From positions 186,001 to 250,000 of the forward strand of contig CAXXPL010000009.1 in the NCBI GenBank assembly GCA_963674665.2: DNA of 64,000 nt, written 5' to 3'. The stretch is from G963674665 sp963674665. GTDB taxonomy: Bacteria; Desulfobacterota; Desulfovibrionia; Desulfovibrionales; Desulfovibrionaceae. This document shows positions 34,495 through 43,605 of the stretch, piece after piece. The translations under genes and the position numbers were made by a program. The notes beneath the pieces were generated by a model. It did no database searches and was not told where the DNA came from. It saw nothing but the letters and a program-made list of their open reading frames with translations. Every line of letters starts with the position of its first letter. Position 1 is the first letter of the stretch.

Positions 34495-37400
34495 ATGGTC
34501 ATTCTCCGCTACGCTTTCATGGGTCTGTTGGTGTTCCTGTTTGTCGCTCCCTTGAACCATGCCGCGGGAGAGGAGAAGCGGCTCCAGCTGACGCCCGAGG
34601 AGAGAGCCTTTCTTCAGGCGCATCCCACGTTGCGCGTGTCCAACGAGATGGACTGGCCCCCCTTCGATTTCCGGGAGGACGGCCGGGCAATGGGGTATTC
34701 GGTGGACTACCTGCGGCTGATGGCCGGTGTTATCGGCGTGGAGCTGGAGTTCGTGGGTGACAGGGCCTGGGTCGAGCTGCTGGAGCTGTTCAAGGGAAAG
34801 GAGCTGGACATCCTGCACCCCATTTGCAGGACCAGGGAGCGCGAGGCCTTTGTCCTGTTTGGCGAAAAGCCCCTGATGCGGCTCAAGTCATGTATATTCA
34901 CCCGCAGGGAGAACAGCCGGCTGCGCACCCTGGAGCAGCTCGATGGGCTGACCGTGGCCCTGGGCGAAGGCTGGAGGGACACCGAGGACATCAGAAGACA
35001 CCATCCGAAGATCAAAGTCAAAACCTACCCCAACATGACGGCCATGCTCAAGGCCGTGGCCTTTGGAGAGGTGGACGCCACAATCGGCTGCCTTCCGGTG
35101 TTCAACCACCTCATAACCTCGGAGATGCTCACCAATGTCGTCCCCACCGGCTTTGTGGTGATCTCCACGGCCAAGGACGAGGAAGTCTTCTGGGGGGTGC
35201 AGCCCGAACGCCCTGTCCTGAAATCCATCCTGGACAAGGCCATGGAGGCGCTTCCCCAGGACCGGGTCATGGAGCTCAGGCGCAAATGGTTCGGCGAGGA
35301 GTCGGATCTCCCACAAGGGGCGCGGATCGAGTTGACCAGTGAGGAAGCCGAGTTTCTGGCAGCGCATCCGGTCATCAAGGTTGCCAACGACTACAACTAC
35401 AGGCCCTTTGACTTCAACGAGGACGGTCAGGCCAAGGGCTTTTCCAACGAGTATGTGGAGGCCCTGGCCGAGGCACTCGGCATCCGGGTCGAGTTCGTGA
35501 CCGCGGACTGGGACGAGCTGTCCAAACAATTCGAGGACGGCGAAATCGATGTGCTGACCACTGTCTCCAAATCCGAGGAGCGGAGCAAGTACGCCGTATT
35601 CACGGAGCCCTACCTGAAATCCGTGGACGCCTTCGCGCACCGTGCCGGGGAGGGGCCGTACACCAGCTACGAGCAGTTGGCGGGCAAACGCGTCGCGTCG
35701 CCCGAGTCGTTCCTGATTCTGGAGGAGCTGAGGGAACAGGGCATCGAGTTCACCCATGTCAAGGTCAAGGACATTGCCGATGCCCTGAAAGCGGTGGCGG
35801 TAGGCAAGGCGGATGTGGTCTCGGAACTCATGCCGGTGCTGAACTGGTATATCTGGGATCAAGGCCTGATCAATATCGAGGTCAGCGCGCGCATCGACAG
35901 GGAAGGCAAGTATGTCGCCGATCTCAACCATCTGGCCGTTCGCAAGGACCTGGCGCCGTTGCGCGATCTATTCGACAAGGCGCACAAGAAACTCGAGAAC
36001 ACCACCATATTGGATCTCAAGCGCCGCTGGTTCACCGCGCCCAAGGAAAGATTTCCCTCCCAGCTCGCCCTGACATCCGAGGAACGGGCCTTTCTGGCCA
36101 AGCACCCCGTGATCCGGGTGCACAACGAGATGGACTGGCCTCCGCTCAATTACAATGTGGACGGCCAGCCACGCGGCCTGACCATCGATATCATGAACCG
36201 CCTGGCCGAGATCTCCGGGTTCACGGTGGAGTATGTCCACGGCTACACCTGGGACGAACTGGAGACCATGCTCCGCGAAAAGAGGCTGGATGTCTTGGGC
36301 AATATCGTGCCCACCGAGTCGCGCAAGGAATACATCCTGTTTACCGACCCGTACATTCACATGTACCAGGGGCTGGCCGTCAAACGGGGTGACGAGGGGT
36401 ATACGAACTTTGACGATCTCAAAGGCCGGACCATCGCAGTGGAGCGCGGTTTTTTCCAAGTGGGCCTGCTGCGGGAGCATTATCCGGACATCAAGCTGCT
36501 GGAGCTGGACAGCTCCGAGGAGTGCCTGCTCGCGGTGGCCGAAGGCAGGGCCAACGCGGTCATCGGCGCCGCCCCCACCATGGATCACCTCATCCGGGAG
36601 CGCTTCATCACCGGCCTGACCACGGTGGTCATTGTGAACAATCCGGTCTTCGAGTCAGCCAGGCTCGCTTTCGGCGTGCGCAAGGACTGGCCCGAGCTGG
36701 AGACCATCCTGTCCAAGGCCCTGGCCGCCATGGGGCCCGAGGAACTGGCCTCCATCAAGCACAGGTGGCTGGAATCGTCGGCGTCCGCCATACGCCTGCG
36801 GCTGACGCCCGAGGAGGAGGCCTATCTGCGGAGGCGCGGGCTCATACGGTACTGCGCGGACCCGGAGTTCATGCCCTTCGAGGGGGTCACCGGGAAAGGG
36901 AAGATCACGGGCATGTCCTCGGACTACATTCAGCTCCTGTCCGAGCGCATCGGCGTGCCCTTCTCCCTGGTGCGTACCACAAACTGGACCGAGGCCCTGG
37001 ACAAGGCGCAAAGCCGCGAGTGCGACATCCTCACCGTGGCCGCGTCCAATCCCAAACGTTTGGAATACCTCAACTTCACCAAGCCATATCTGGAAAACCC
37101 CATCGTCATCGCCACCCGTCAGGACGAGTTCTTCGTGGAGTCCATCGACGCCCTGGCCGGGAAAAAGGTCGGCATGGTCAAGGGTTACTCCTTTGTCGCC
37201 AGTTTCAAGGCCGGGCATCCGGGTATCAGGTTCGTGGACGTGGACAGCATCGTGGACGGGCTGACCAGCCTGCAAAAGGGGGAGCTGGACGCATACATCG
37301 ATTCCGTGCCCACCATCGGGTACTACATGCGCAAGGAGCACATCTCGGATCTGAAGATCTCCGGCAGACTCAAGAGCACCTGGGACCTGGGCATCGGCGT

Positions 37401-40400
37401 GCGCAACGACGACCCGTTGCTGCTGTCCGTCCTGGAAAAGGCCCTGGCCTCCATCTCCGACGAAGAGCGGCGGCGCATCGACAACAAGTGGATCAACATC
37501 AACGTCGAGAGCGGCATGGCCATACGTTTCGTCCGAACCTGGGCGCTGCGTGTGGGCCTGGGCGTCATCCTGGTGTTCGGTCTCATCCTGCTCTGGAACC
37601 GCAGGATGAGCAGGGAAATCAACAAGCGGCGCCGGACCGAGCAGGAGCTCAGGGAATCCCAGACAGCAGCCAACATCCTCTATGAGGTCGCCTCGACGCT
37701 CACCCGGTCTGGGGACCTCTACGCCACCCTGGCGGCCATTCATGACATCCTGATGGAGCACATGCATGTGCCCAACTTCTTCGTGGGGTTGTGGGACGCG
37801 GAGAAGCGCTCCCTGTATTTTCCCATCTACAGGGACCAGTACGACCAGTTGGAGGGGCACACCTTCGAAAACCTGGATCTGGACAATCCCCGCATCCTCT
37901 CGTGCCGGGTCATCGCGCAGAAGAAGCCGCAATTCCTGCGTCCGTCGGACATGGCGATCCGGGAATCGGATTACACCCTCTCCCGTGTCTGGCTCGGGGC
38001 GCCCCTCATGGTGGAGGGCGAGGTCATCGGGCTCATGGTGGTGCAGGAGTACGACGCCCCGGGCAAGTCAGGGACAGGGAGCGTCAACCCGTTTTCCAAC
38101 ATGTCGGAGAGCGTGAACCTGCTGAAGCAGCAGTACGAGGCCCCGGATAGGCTTTCGGAAAAGGACGCCGACCTCTTTGTGGCCCTGTCCGAAAGCGTGG
38201 CCGCCGTGATCCAGCGCAAGCGCATGGAGGAGAGCCTGCGCTCCAGCCAGGCCCTCACGAGCACGCTGTACGCCATTTCCTCCACCATCACCCAGACCGG
38301 CGACCTGTACTCCGTGCTCACCGCTGTACACCATGCCCTGGACGAGCGGCTGGGCGTGCCCAACTTCTTCATCGCCCTCTGGGACGAGGAAAAACGCGCC
38401 ATCAACTACTACTACCACCGGGACGAGTTCGACACCTATGAAAACAGCGTTGACAGGAACGTGGACCTGACGGATCCACCCAACTTCACGGCCCGGGTTC
38501 TTGCCGGCGGAGCGCCCCTGCTCCTGCGCGGCGGGGACATCCTGTCCGTGACCAAGCGCGGCGGGACCGACTGCCAGGTCTGGCTAGGCGTCCCCTTGAG
38601 GATCGACCGGGACATCATCGGCGTCATGGCGGTCCAGGACTATCACAATGAGGACCGTTTCACCGAAAAGGACGTGGACTTCATGGTGGCGGTGTCGGAC
38701 AGCGTGGCCGCGGTCATCAACCGGAAGCGGGTGGAAGAGGCGTTGGCCACGGCCCGGGAGGAGCTGCGCACGCTGTTCGAGAACCTGCCCCTGGGCATTT
38801 TCCAGAGTCATCTGGACGGCTATTTCCTGAGCGCCAACCCCAGGATGGCCAGCCTGTTCGGTTTCGAATCGCCCGCGCAATTCCTCAGCGAGGTGACGGA
38901 TGTGGCAAACCAACTCTACCAACGCTCCGAGGACCGCGACTGTTTCGTCAACTCCCTCAAGGAGCAAGGTTACGTGGACGGGTTCGAGCTGCCGGCCAAA
39001 CGCCGTGACGGCAGCGCGTTCTGGTGCGAGTTGAGCGCCCGCCTCCACTACAACGACGCGGGCGAGGTGAGCGCCATCGACGGCTTTGCGGTGGATATCA
39101 CCGAGCGCAAGGAGATGCACGAAGCCCTGGTGAAGGCCCGGGAGGAACTGCGCACCTTTTTCGAGAACCTGCCAGTGGGTGTCTTTCAGAGCCACATCGA
39201 CGGCTATCCGTTGAGTGCCAACCCCAAGATGGCCAGCCTCTTCGGCTACGACTCGCCCGAGCACTTCATGCGCGAGGTCACCGACGCGGCCGGGCAGTTG
39301 TATTATGATCCAGTGGATCGCGAGTATTTCATCAACACCCTGCGGGAGAACGGGTCGGTGGATGGACACGAAATGCTGGCCAGACGGCGCGACGATAGCC
39401 TGTTCTGGGGATCCCTGAGCGCCAGGTTCCACTACGACAAAGCCGGCAAGGCATACGCCGTGGACGGTTTCGTGGTGGACGTGACAGAGCGCAAGGAGAT
39501 GCACGAGGCTTTGGTAAAGGCCCGCAATCAGCTCAACATCTTTTTCGAGAATCTGCCCATAGGCATCTACCAGGCGCACACCGACGGCTACTTCCTCCGG
39601 GCCAACCCGGCCATTGCCCAGATGTTCGGCTACGAGTCCTCCAGGGAACTTATTGACAATGTCCGTGACATCGCGAGCCAGATCTATTTCCACGCCGAGG
39701 ATAGGGTGCAACTGGTCGACACGCTCCACCGGGAGGGGGTGGTGAGCGGGCAGGAGCTCCTGTTCAAGAGGAGGGACGGCACACCGTTCTGGGTCTCCCT
39801 GCATTGCCGCCTTCACCATGACGCGGACAGCGGCGCGGCTATCATCGACGGGCATATGGTGGATATCACCGAGCGCAAGACCATGCACGACGCGCTGATC
39901 CGGGAAAAGGAGCGGGCCGAGGAGGCCACCCGCGCCAAGACCGAGTTTCTGGCCCGCATGAGCCACGAGATACGCACCCCCATGAACGCCATCCTGGGCA
40001 TGAGCGAGCTGCTGGCCGAGACAGAACTCAACTACGACCAGCTGGATTATGTGCAAACCCTGCAGTCCTCCAGCGAGATCCTGCTCTCCATCATCAACGA
40101 CATCCTGGACTTCTCCAAGATCGAGGCCGGTCAGGTGGAGCTGGAGTCCGAGCCTTTCGACCTCATCGACCTGGTGGAAGGGGTGGGGCGTATCCTGGGC
40201 GTGCGGGCCAGGGAAAAGGGCCTGGAGCTTGCCTACCGGGTCGCGCCCGAGGTCCGGCGCTACGTGCTCGGCGACGTCACCCGGCTCAAGCAGGTCCTCA
40301 TCAACCTGGTGGGCAACGCCATCAAGTTCACGGACACGGGAGAGGTGACCTTTTCCATCGATCCTGGGCCACTCCCGGACGACCTCGAGATCTTACAGGT

Positions 40401-41853
40401 CACGGTGCGCGACACCGGCATCGGCATCTCCAGGGACAAGCAGGAGAGCGTTTTCGAGCACTTCACCCAGGCCGACACCTCCACCACCCGAAAGTTCGGC
40501 GGCACCGGCCTGGGGCTGGCCATCAGCAAGCGCCTGGTGGAGTTGATGGACGGGAGGATCTGGATCGAATCCGAGGCCGGGCAGGGGACGACCTTCCTGT
40601 TCACCACCCGGCTGGCGCCTTCCGACCGCCCCCCCGCGTCAAGCGCGTTCTCCGAAGAGGGGGTGACCAACAAGCTCGGCGGTGTCCGCGTCCTGGTGGT
40701 GGACGACAACTCCACCAACCGCCTTCTGCTCTACGACCACCTCACCCGCTGGGGCGCGGTGGTGGATCTCGCGGAGAACGGCGAGGCCGCCTTGTCCGAG
40801 GTGGAGAAGACAACCTATCACATCATCTTCATGGACATGCTTATGCCTGGCATGAGCGGCCTGGAGGCGGCCGGGGTCATCAAGCAAAAGTGGCCCGAGC
40901 CTCCGCCGCATATCGTCATCAACACCTCCCGCGACGTGTACGAGGATCGCAGTCTGGCCCAGGACCTGGAGCTGGACGGCTTCCTGCCCAAGCCCGTGAA
41001 ACGGGCCGACCTCAGTCACCTGCTGTCCAAGGTTCTTGGCAAGGACATGGCCGGCAGGGACAGGGACGCCCCTGCTCCTGCGCTGGAGAACCTCCCCCCT
41101 CTCAAGGTGCTGTTGGTGGAGGACATCCCGGCCAACCGCAAGGTGGTGCATCAATACCTGAAAAAGTCGCAGGTGGAGATCGTGGATGCGGAAAACGGTC
41201 GCATCGCGGTGGACCTCTACCAGGAGTCCATGAACGCTGGGGGCGGGTTCGACCTCGTGCTCATGGACCGCGAGATGCCCGTCATGGATGGTATGACCGC
41301 CACCGCCGAGATCCGCCGCCTCGAAGAGGAGGGGGGGCTGCGGCGCACTCCCATCGTGGCATTGACCGCCCATGCCTTCGGAAAGCACAAGGAGGAGTGC
41401 CTGGCGGTGGGGTGCGACGACTTCCTGGCCAAGCCGGTGAAGAAGCGGGAGCTGCTGCAAACCATCGTCAGAATGACCATCGGCTCCAACAAGGAGCCGG
41501 AAAACCAGACAGGAGCGGAAACCGACATGACCGGAAGTGCCGACCTCGACGCCCCCATGGAGGTGCGTGTGGATGTGGAACTGAAGGACCTGATCCCGGA
41601 GTTCCTGGAGGATTTGGACGAGGAGCTGGAGAACATGGACGTTGCCCTGGACAGTGGCGACTTCGAAAAGCTGCGCCTCCTGGCCCATGGATACAAGGGG
41701 GCGGCCGGAAACTACGAAATGATGGGGCTCTTCGACATTTTCCTGGGCCTGGAAAACGCGGCCCGTGGGGAAAACCGCGAGCTGTGCCGCGAGAAGCTGC
41801 TGGAGGCGCGGAGCTACCGCTCCCGGCTTCGCATTGAGTACGTGAACAAATAG
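34495..41853 (+). CDS. Giant hybrid histidine kinase with four SBP_bac_3 domains
   Basis: A 2452-residue sensor. Signal peptide 1-24; four tandem substrate-binding (SBP_bac_3) domains at about 31-272, 275-522, 524-765 and 768-1010, each opening with a motif like LTSEERAFLAKHPVIRV; membrane segment about 1012-1036 (VGLGVILVFGLILLW); two GAF domains (1059-1225, 1253-1415); three PAS domains (about 1418-1543, 1545-1671, 1673-1800) that look recently duplicated; HisKA with His1824 (MSHEIRTPMN); HATPase (about 1920-2040; DTGIGI, GTGLGL); receivers with Asp2114 and Asp2258; Hpt with His2398 (AHGYKGAAGNY). It should sense amino-acid-like ligands in the periplasm and relay phosphate internally to an external regulator. 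No frameshift over 7.4 kb. ATG 34495 begins the signal peptide. Confidence 0.93.
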   Translation: MVILRYAFMGLLVFLFVAPLNHAAGEEKRLQLTPEERAFLQAHPTLRVSNEMDWPPFDFREDGRAMGYSVDYLRLMAGVIGVELEFVGDRAWVELLELFKGKELDILHPICRTREREAFVLFGEKPLMRLKSCIFTRRENSRLRTLEQLDGLTVALGEGWRDTEDIRRHHPKIKVKTYPNMTAMLKAVAFGEVDATIGCLPVFNHLITSEMLTNVVPTGFVVISTAKDEEVFWGVQPERPVLKSILDKAMEALPQDRVMELRRKWFGEESDLPQGARIELTSEEAEFLAAHPVIKVANDYNYRPFDFNEDGQAKGFSNEYVEALAEALGIRVEFVTADWDELSKQFEDGEIDVLTTVSKSEERSKYAVFTEPYLKSVDAFAHRAGEGPYTSYEQLAGKRVASPESFLILEELREQGIEFTHVKVKDIADALKAVAVGKADVVSELMPVLNWYIWDQGLINIEVSARIDREGKYVADLNHLAVRKDLAPLRDLFDKAHKKLENTTILDLKRRWFTAPKERFPSQLALTSEERAFLAKHPVIRVHNEMDWPPLNYNVDGQPRGLTIDIMNRLAEISGFTVEYVHGYTWDELETMLREKRLDVLGNIVPTESRKEYILFTDPYIHMYQGLAVKRGDEGYTNFDDLKGRTIAVERGFFQVGLLREHYPDIKLLELDSSEECLLAVAEGRANAVIGAAPTMDHLIRERFITGLTTVVIVNNPVFESARLAFGVRKDWPELETILSKALAAMGPEELASIKHRWLESSASAIRLRLTPEEEAYLRRRGLIRYCADPEFMPFEGVTGKGKITGMSSDYIQLLSERIGVPFSLVRTTNWTEALDKAQSRECDILTVAASNPKRLEYLNFTKPYLENPIVIATRQDEFFVESIDALAGKKVGMVKGYSFVASFKAGHPGIRFVDVDSIVDGLTSLQKGELDAYIDSVPTIGYYMRKEHISDLKISGRLKSTWDLGIGVRNDDPLLLSVLEKALASISDEERRRIDNKWININVESGMAIRFVRTWALRVGLGVILVFGLILLWNRRMSREINKRRRTEQELRESQTAANILYEVASTLTRSGDLYATLAAIHDILMEHMHVPNFFVGLWDAEKRSLYFPIYRDQYDQLEGHTFENLDLDNPRILSCRVIAQKKPQFLRPSDMAIRESDYTLSRVWLGAPLMVEGEVIGLMVVQEYDAPGKSGTGSVNPFSNMSESVNLLKQQYEAPDRLSEKDADLFVALSESVAAVIQRKRMEESLRSSQALTSTLYAISSTITQTGDLYSVLTAVHHALDERLGVPNFFIALWDEEKRAINYYYHRDEFDTYENSVDRNVDLTDPPNFTARVLAGGAPLLLRGGDILSVTKRGGTDCQVWLGVPLRIDRDIIGVMAVQDYHNEDRFTEKDVDFMVAVSDSVAAVINRKRVEEALATAREELRTLFENLPLGIFQSHLDGYFLSANPRMASLFGFESPAQFLSEVTDVANQLYQRSEDRDCFVNSLKEQGYVDGFELPAKRRDGSAFWCELSARLHYNDAGEVSAIDGFAVDITERKEMHEALVKAREELRTFFENLPVGVFQSHIDGYPLSANPKMASLFGYDSPEHFMREVTDAAGQLYYDPVDREYFINTLRENGSVDGHEMLARRRDDSLFWGSLSARFHYDKAGKAYAVDGFVVDVTERKEMHEALVKARNQLNIFFENLPIGIYQAHTDGYFLRANPAIAQMFGYESSRELIDNVRDIASQIYFHAEDRVQLVDTLHREGVVSGQELLFKRRDGTPFWVSLHCRLHHDADSGAAIIDGHMVDITERKTMHDALIREKERAEEATRAKTEFLARMSHEIRTPMNAILGMSELLAETELNYDQLDYVQTLQSSSEILLSIINDILDFSKIEAGQVELESEPFDLIDLVEGVGRILGVRAREKGLELAYRVAPEVRRYVLGDVTRLKQVLINLVGNAIKFTDTGEVTFSIDPGPLPDDLEILQVTVRDTGIGISRDKQESVFEHFTQADTSTTRKFGGTGLGLAISKRLVELMDGRIWIESEAGQGTTFLFTTRLAPSDRPPASSAFSEEGVTNKLGGVRVLVVDDNSTNRLLLYDHLTRWGAVVDLAENGEAALSEVEKTTYHIIFMDMLMPGMSGLEAAGVIKQKWPEPPPHIVINTSRDVYEDRSLAQDLELDGFLPKPVKRADLSHLLSKVLGKDMAGRDRDAPAPALENLPPLKVLLVEDIPANRKVVHQYLKKSQVEIVDAENGRIAVDLYQESMNAGGGFDLVLMDREMPVMDGMTATAEIRRLEEEGGLRRTPIVALTAHAFGKHKEECLAVGCDDFLAKPVKKRELLQTIVRMTIGSNKEPENQTGAETDMTGSADLDAPMEVRVDVELKDLIPEFLEDLDEELENMDVALDSGDFEKLRLLAHGYKGAAGNYEMMGLFDIFLGLENAARGENRELCREKLLEARSYRSRLRIEYVNK

Positions 41854-41933
41854 GGTAAGGGGGGGCGCTCCTTGGGCACCCCGCCACTGGCGATGTGACG
41901 GGTTATCTGCTATGCGTCCTTGATTTATGGAGC

Positions 41934-41980
41934 TAGAGCATTTCAACTTTGAACAAGCATTTCAAGCGCAAAGTGCTCTA
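41934..41980. repeat. Palindromic repeat (family B), copy 2
   Basis: TAGAGCA and TGCTCTA frame a 33-base inner part that contains further pairing. It is followed by GGTCGGC and preceded by TTATGGAGC, a string also seen after the hairpin at 44801-44833. Compare the copy at 12244-12271. It lies between the kinase stop and ilvN. Confidence 0.55.
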
Positions 41981-42046
41981 GGTCGGCAACTTCAATGCGC
42001 CGCGCGGTATATCTTGTCGAATCCGCATCGCTCGGGAGGCGAACAC

Positions 42047-42526
42047 ATGAAACACACCATTTCCGCCCTGGTTGCCAACAGGCCCGGGGTGTTGGCGGAC
42101 ATGGCCGAATCTTTCAGCTCGTTCGGGGTGAACATCAAGTCCATCTCCTGCGGTGAAACCGAGAATCCGGATGTCTCGCGCATGGTCATCCAGGTGGAGA
42201 CCGAGGACGGGGATCTGGACCGGATCCTGGAAAAGATGGAGTCCATGGAGGCGGTCATCCAGGTGGACGACCTGGCCAGGCGGGAGTTCGTGGATCGGGA
42301 GCTCATCCTGGTCAAGGTGGCCCTGGAGCACGAGAGCACCAGCAGGTTGATGCAGGTGCTGGAGGTCTTCCGCGCCACCGTGGTGGGCATGGGCGAAACC
42401 TCCATGACCATCGAGATGGCCGGTGACCAGGAGCGGGTGGAGGGGCTGATCAAGCTGCTCAAGCCTTTTGGGATCAAGTCCCTGTGCCGCACCGGCGCCA
42501 TCGCCCTCAAGCGCGGAGACGAGTAG
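42047..42526 (+). CDS. ilvN: Acetolactate synthase small (regulatory) subunit
   Basis: A 159-residue protein with an N-terminal ACT domain (SALVANRPGVLADMAESFSS, binding valine) and the ALS_ss C-terminal domain (ELILVKVALEHESTSRL, LKPFGIKSLCRTGAIAL). It activates and confers valine feedback on the catalytic subunit in branched-chain amino-acid synthesis. ATG 42047 follows GGGAGG. The catalytic ilvB is not beside it; instead phosphate butyryltransferase starts three bases after the stop. Confidence 0.92.
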   Translation: MKHTISALVANRPGVLADMAESFSSFGVNIKSISCGETENPDVSRMVIQVETEDGDLDRILEKMESMEAVIQVDDLARREFVDRELILVKVALEHESTSRLMQVLEVFRATVVGMGETSMTIEMAGDQERVEGLIKLLKPFGIKSLCRTGAIALKRGDE

Positions 42527-42529
42527 CCC

Positions 42530-43546
42530 ATGGACGACACCCCGACCCATGGACTCGGGCCGCCGTCCGTTGCGAAGCCCAGGGGCGTCTTCCCACGCCC
42601 CCTCATGACGTCTCTGGACGACCTGGTGGACGCGGTAAAGCGCGGCTGCCGGGACTGCTCCGGTTCCGGGCGAATGCCCCGCGTGGCTGTGGCCCGATCG
42701 GCGGACGACCACGTGCTCGAGGCCGGGGTGCACGCCTACGAGCGGGGCGTGGCCGAGCCGGTGTTCATCGGTGAGGAGGACCTGACCCGGGCCAAAGCCA
42801 AGGCCTTGGGGCTGGATATCTCTGGCCTCGCCGTCATCCACGCCCCGGATGACAAACAGGCCATGCGCCAGGCCCTGCGCCTGTTCAAGTCCGGCGGCGC
42901 GCAGCTGATAATGAAAGGCCGCATCGACACCTCCTCGCTCATGCGCGCCATGCTGGACAAGGAGGAGGGCGTCCCGCCAGACGGTATCCTGAGCCATGTG
43001 GCCGTATTTCAGCCGCCTGGGCAAAACCGTCTGATGCTCATGAGCGACGCTGGTGTGAACATTAAGCCCACCATGGAGCGCAAGGCCCAGATCATCCGGA
43101 ACGCCCTGGCCGTGGCCCGGGCGCTGGGCATGGCGCGGCCCAAGGTTGCCATCATCGCGGCCACGGAAAAGGTCAACTACCCCGCCATGCCCGCCACCCT
43201 GGACGCGAGCCTGCTGAGCAAACTGGCCGAGCAGGGCGAGTTCGGCGAGTGCGACATGGCCGGCCCCCTGTCCCTGGATATCGCCGCGAGCCCCGAGGCC
43301 GCCGCGTGCAAAGGTGTGGAGCACCCGGTGGCAGGGGGCGCCGACGTGCTGATCATGCCCGCCATCGAGAGCGGCAATGTGCTCTACAAGTCCCTGTCCA
43401 CCTTCGTGAAGGTGCACCTGGCCGGTGTGGTGACGGGCAGCCGCGCGCCCATCGTGGTCCCGTCGCGCTCCGATTCGGACAAGTCCAAGTTCTATTCCCT
43501 GGCCCTGGCCGCGTATCTGGCGCAACTGACACAGGAAGGGCTCTAG
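42530..43546 (+). CDS. ptb: Phosphate butyryltransferase
   Basis: A 338-residue enzyme of the phosphate acyltransferase family. AQLIMKGRIDTSSLMRAML, MLMSDAGVNIKPT and KSLSTFVKVHLAGVVTGSRA are characteristic of Ptb rather than Pta. It exchanges butyryl- or branched acyl-CoA with phosphate, feeding the kinase that follows and so allowing ATP formation. ATG 42530 has GGAG upstream; an ATG at 42605 lacks a site, though the first 25 residues are not conserved. Confidence 0.9.
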   Translation: MDDTPTHGLGPPSVAKPRGVFPRPLMTSLDDLVDAVKRGCRDCSGSGRMPRVAVARSADDHVLEAGVHAYERGVAEPVFIGEEDLTRAKAKALGLDISGLAVIHAPDDKQAMRQALRLFKSGGAQLIMKGRIDTSSLMRAMLDKEEGVPPDGILSHVAVFQPPGQNRLMLMSDAGVNIKPTMERKAQIIRNALAVARALGMARPKVAIIAATEKVNYPAMPATLDASLLSKLAEQGEFGECDMAGPLSLDIAASPEAAACKGVEHPVAGGADVLIMPAIESGNVLYKSLSTFVKVHLAGVVTGSRAPIVVPSRSDSDKSKFYSLALAAYLAQLTQEGL

Positions 43547-43605
43547 CCCCGCTCCCGGGTTGCGCGGGGTGACGCGTGCGCTCCGGCGTTCTCACAGGAG
43601 GCGTA

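Noticed and set aside
38584..41946. Long minus-strand open frames of 435-490 codons.
   Set aside because: They are antisense to the giant kinase, with His/Gln/Val-rich composition typical of GC-rich shadows.
41978..43525. Minus-strand open frame of 515 codons.
   Set aside because: It covers ilvN and ptb in antisense and has shadow composition.
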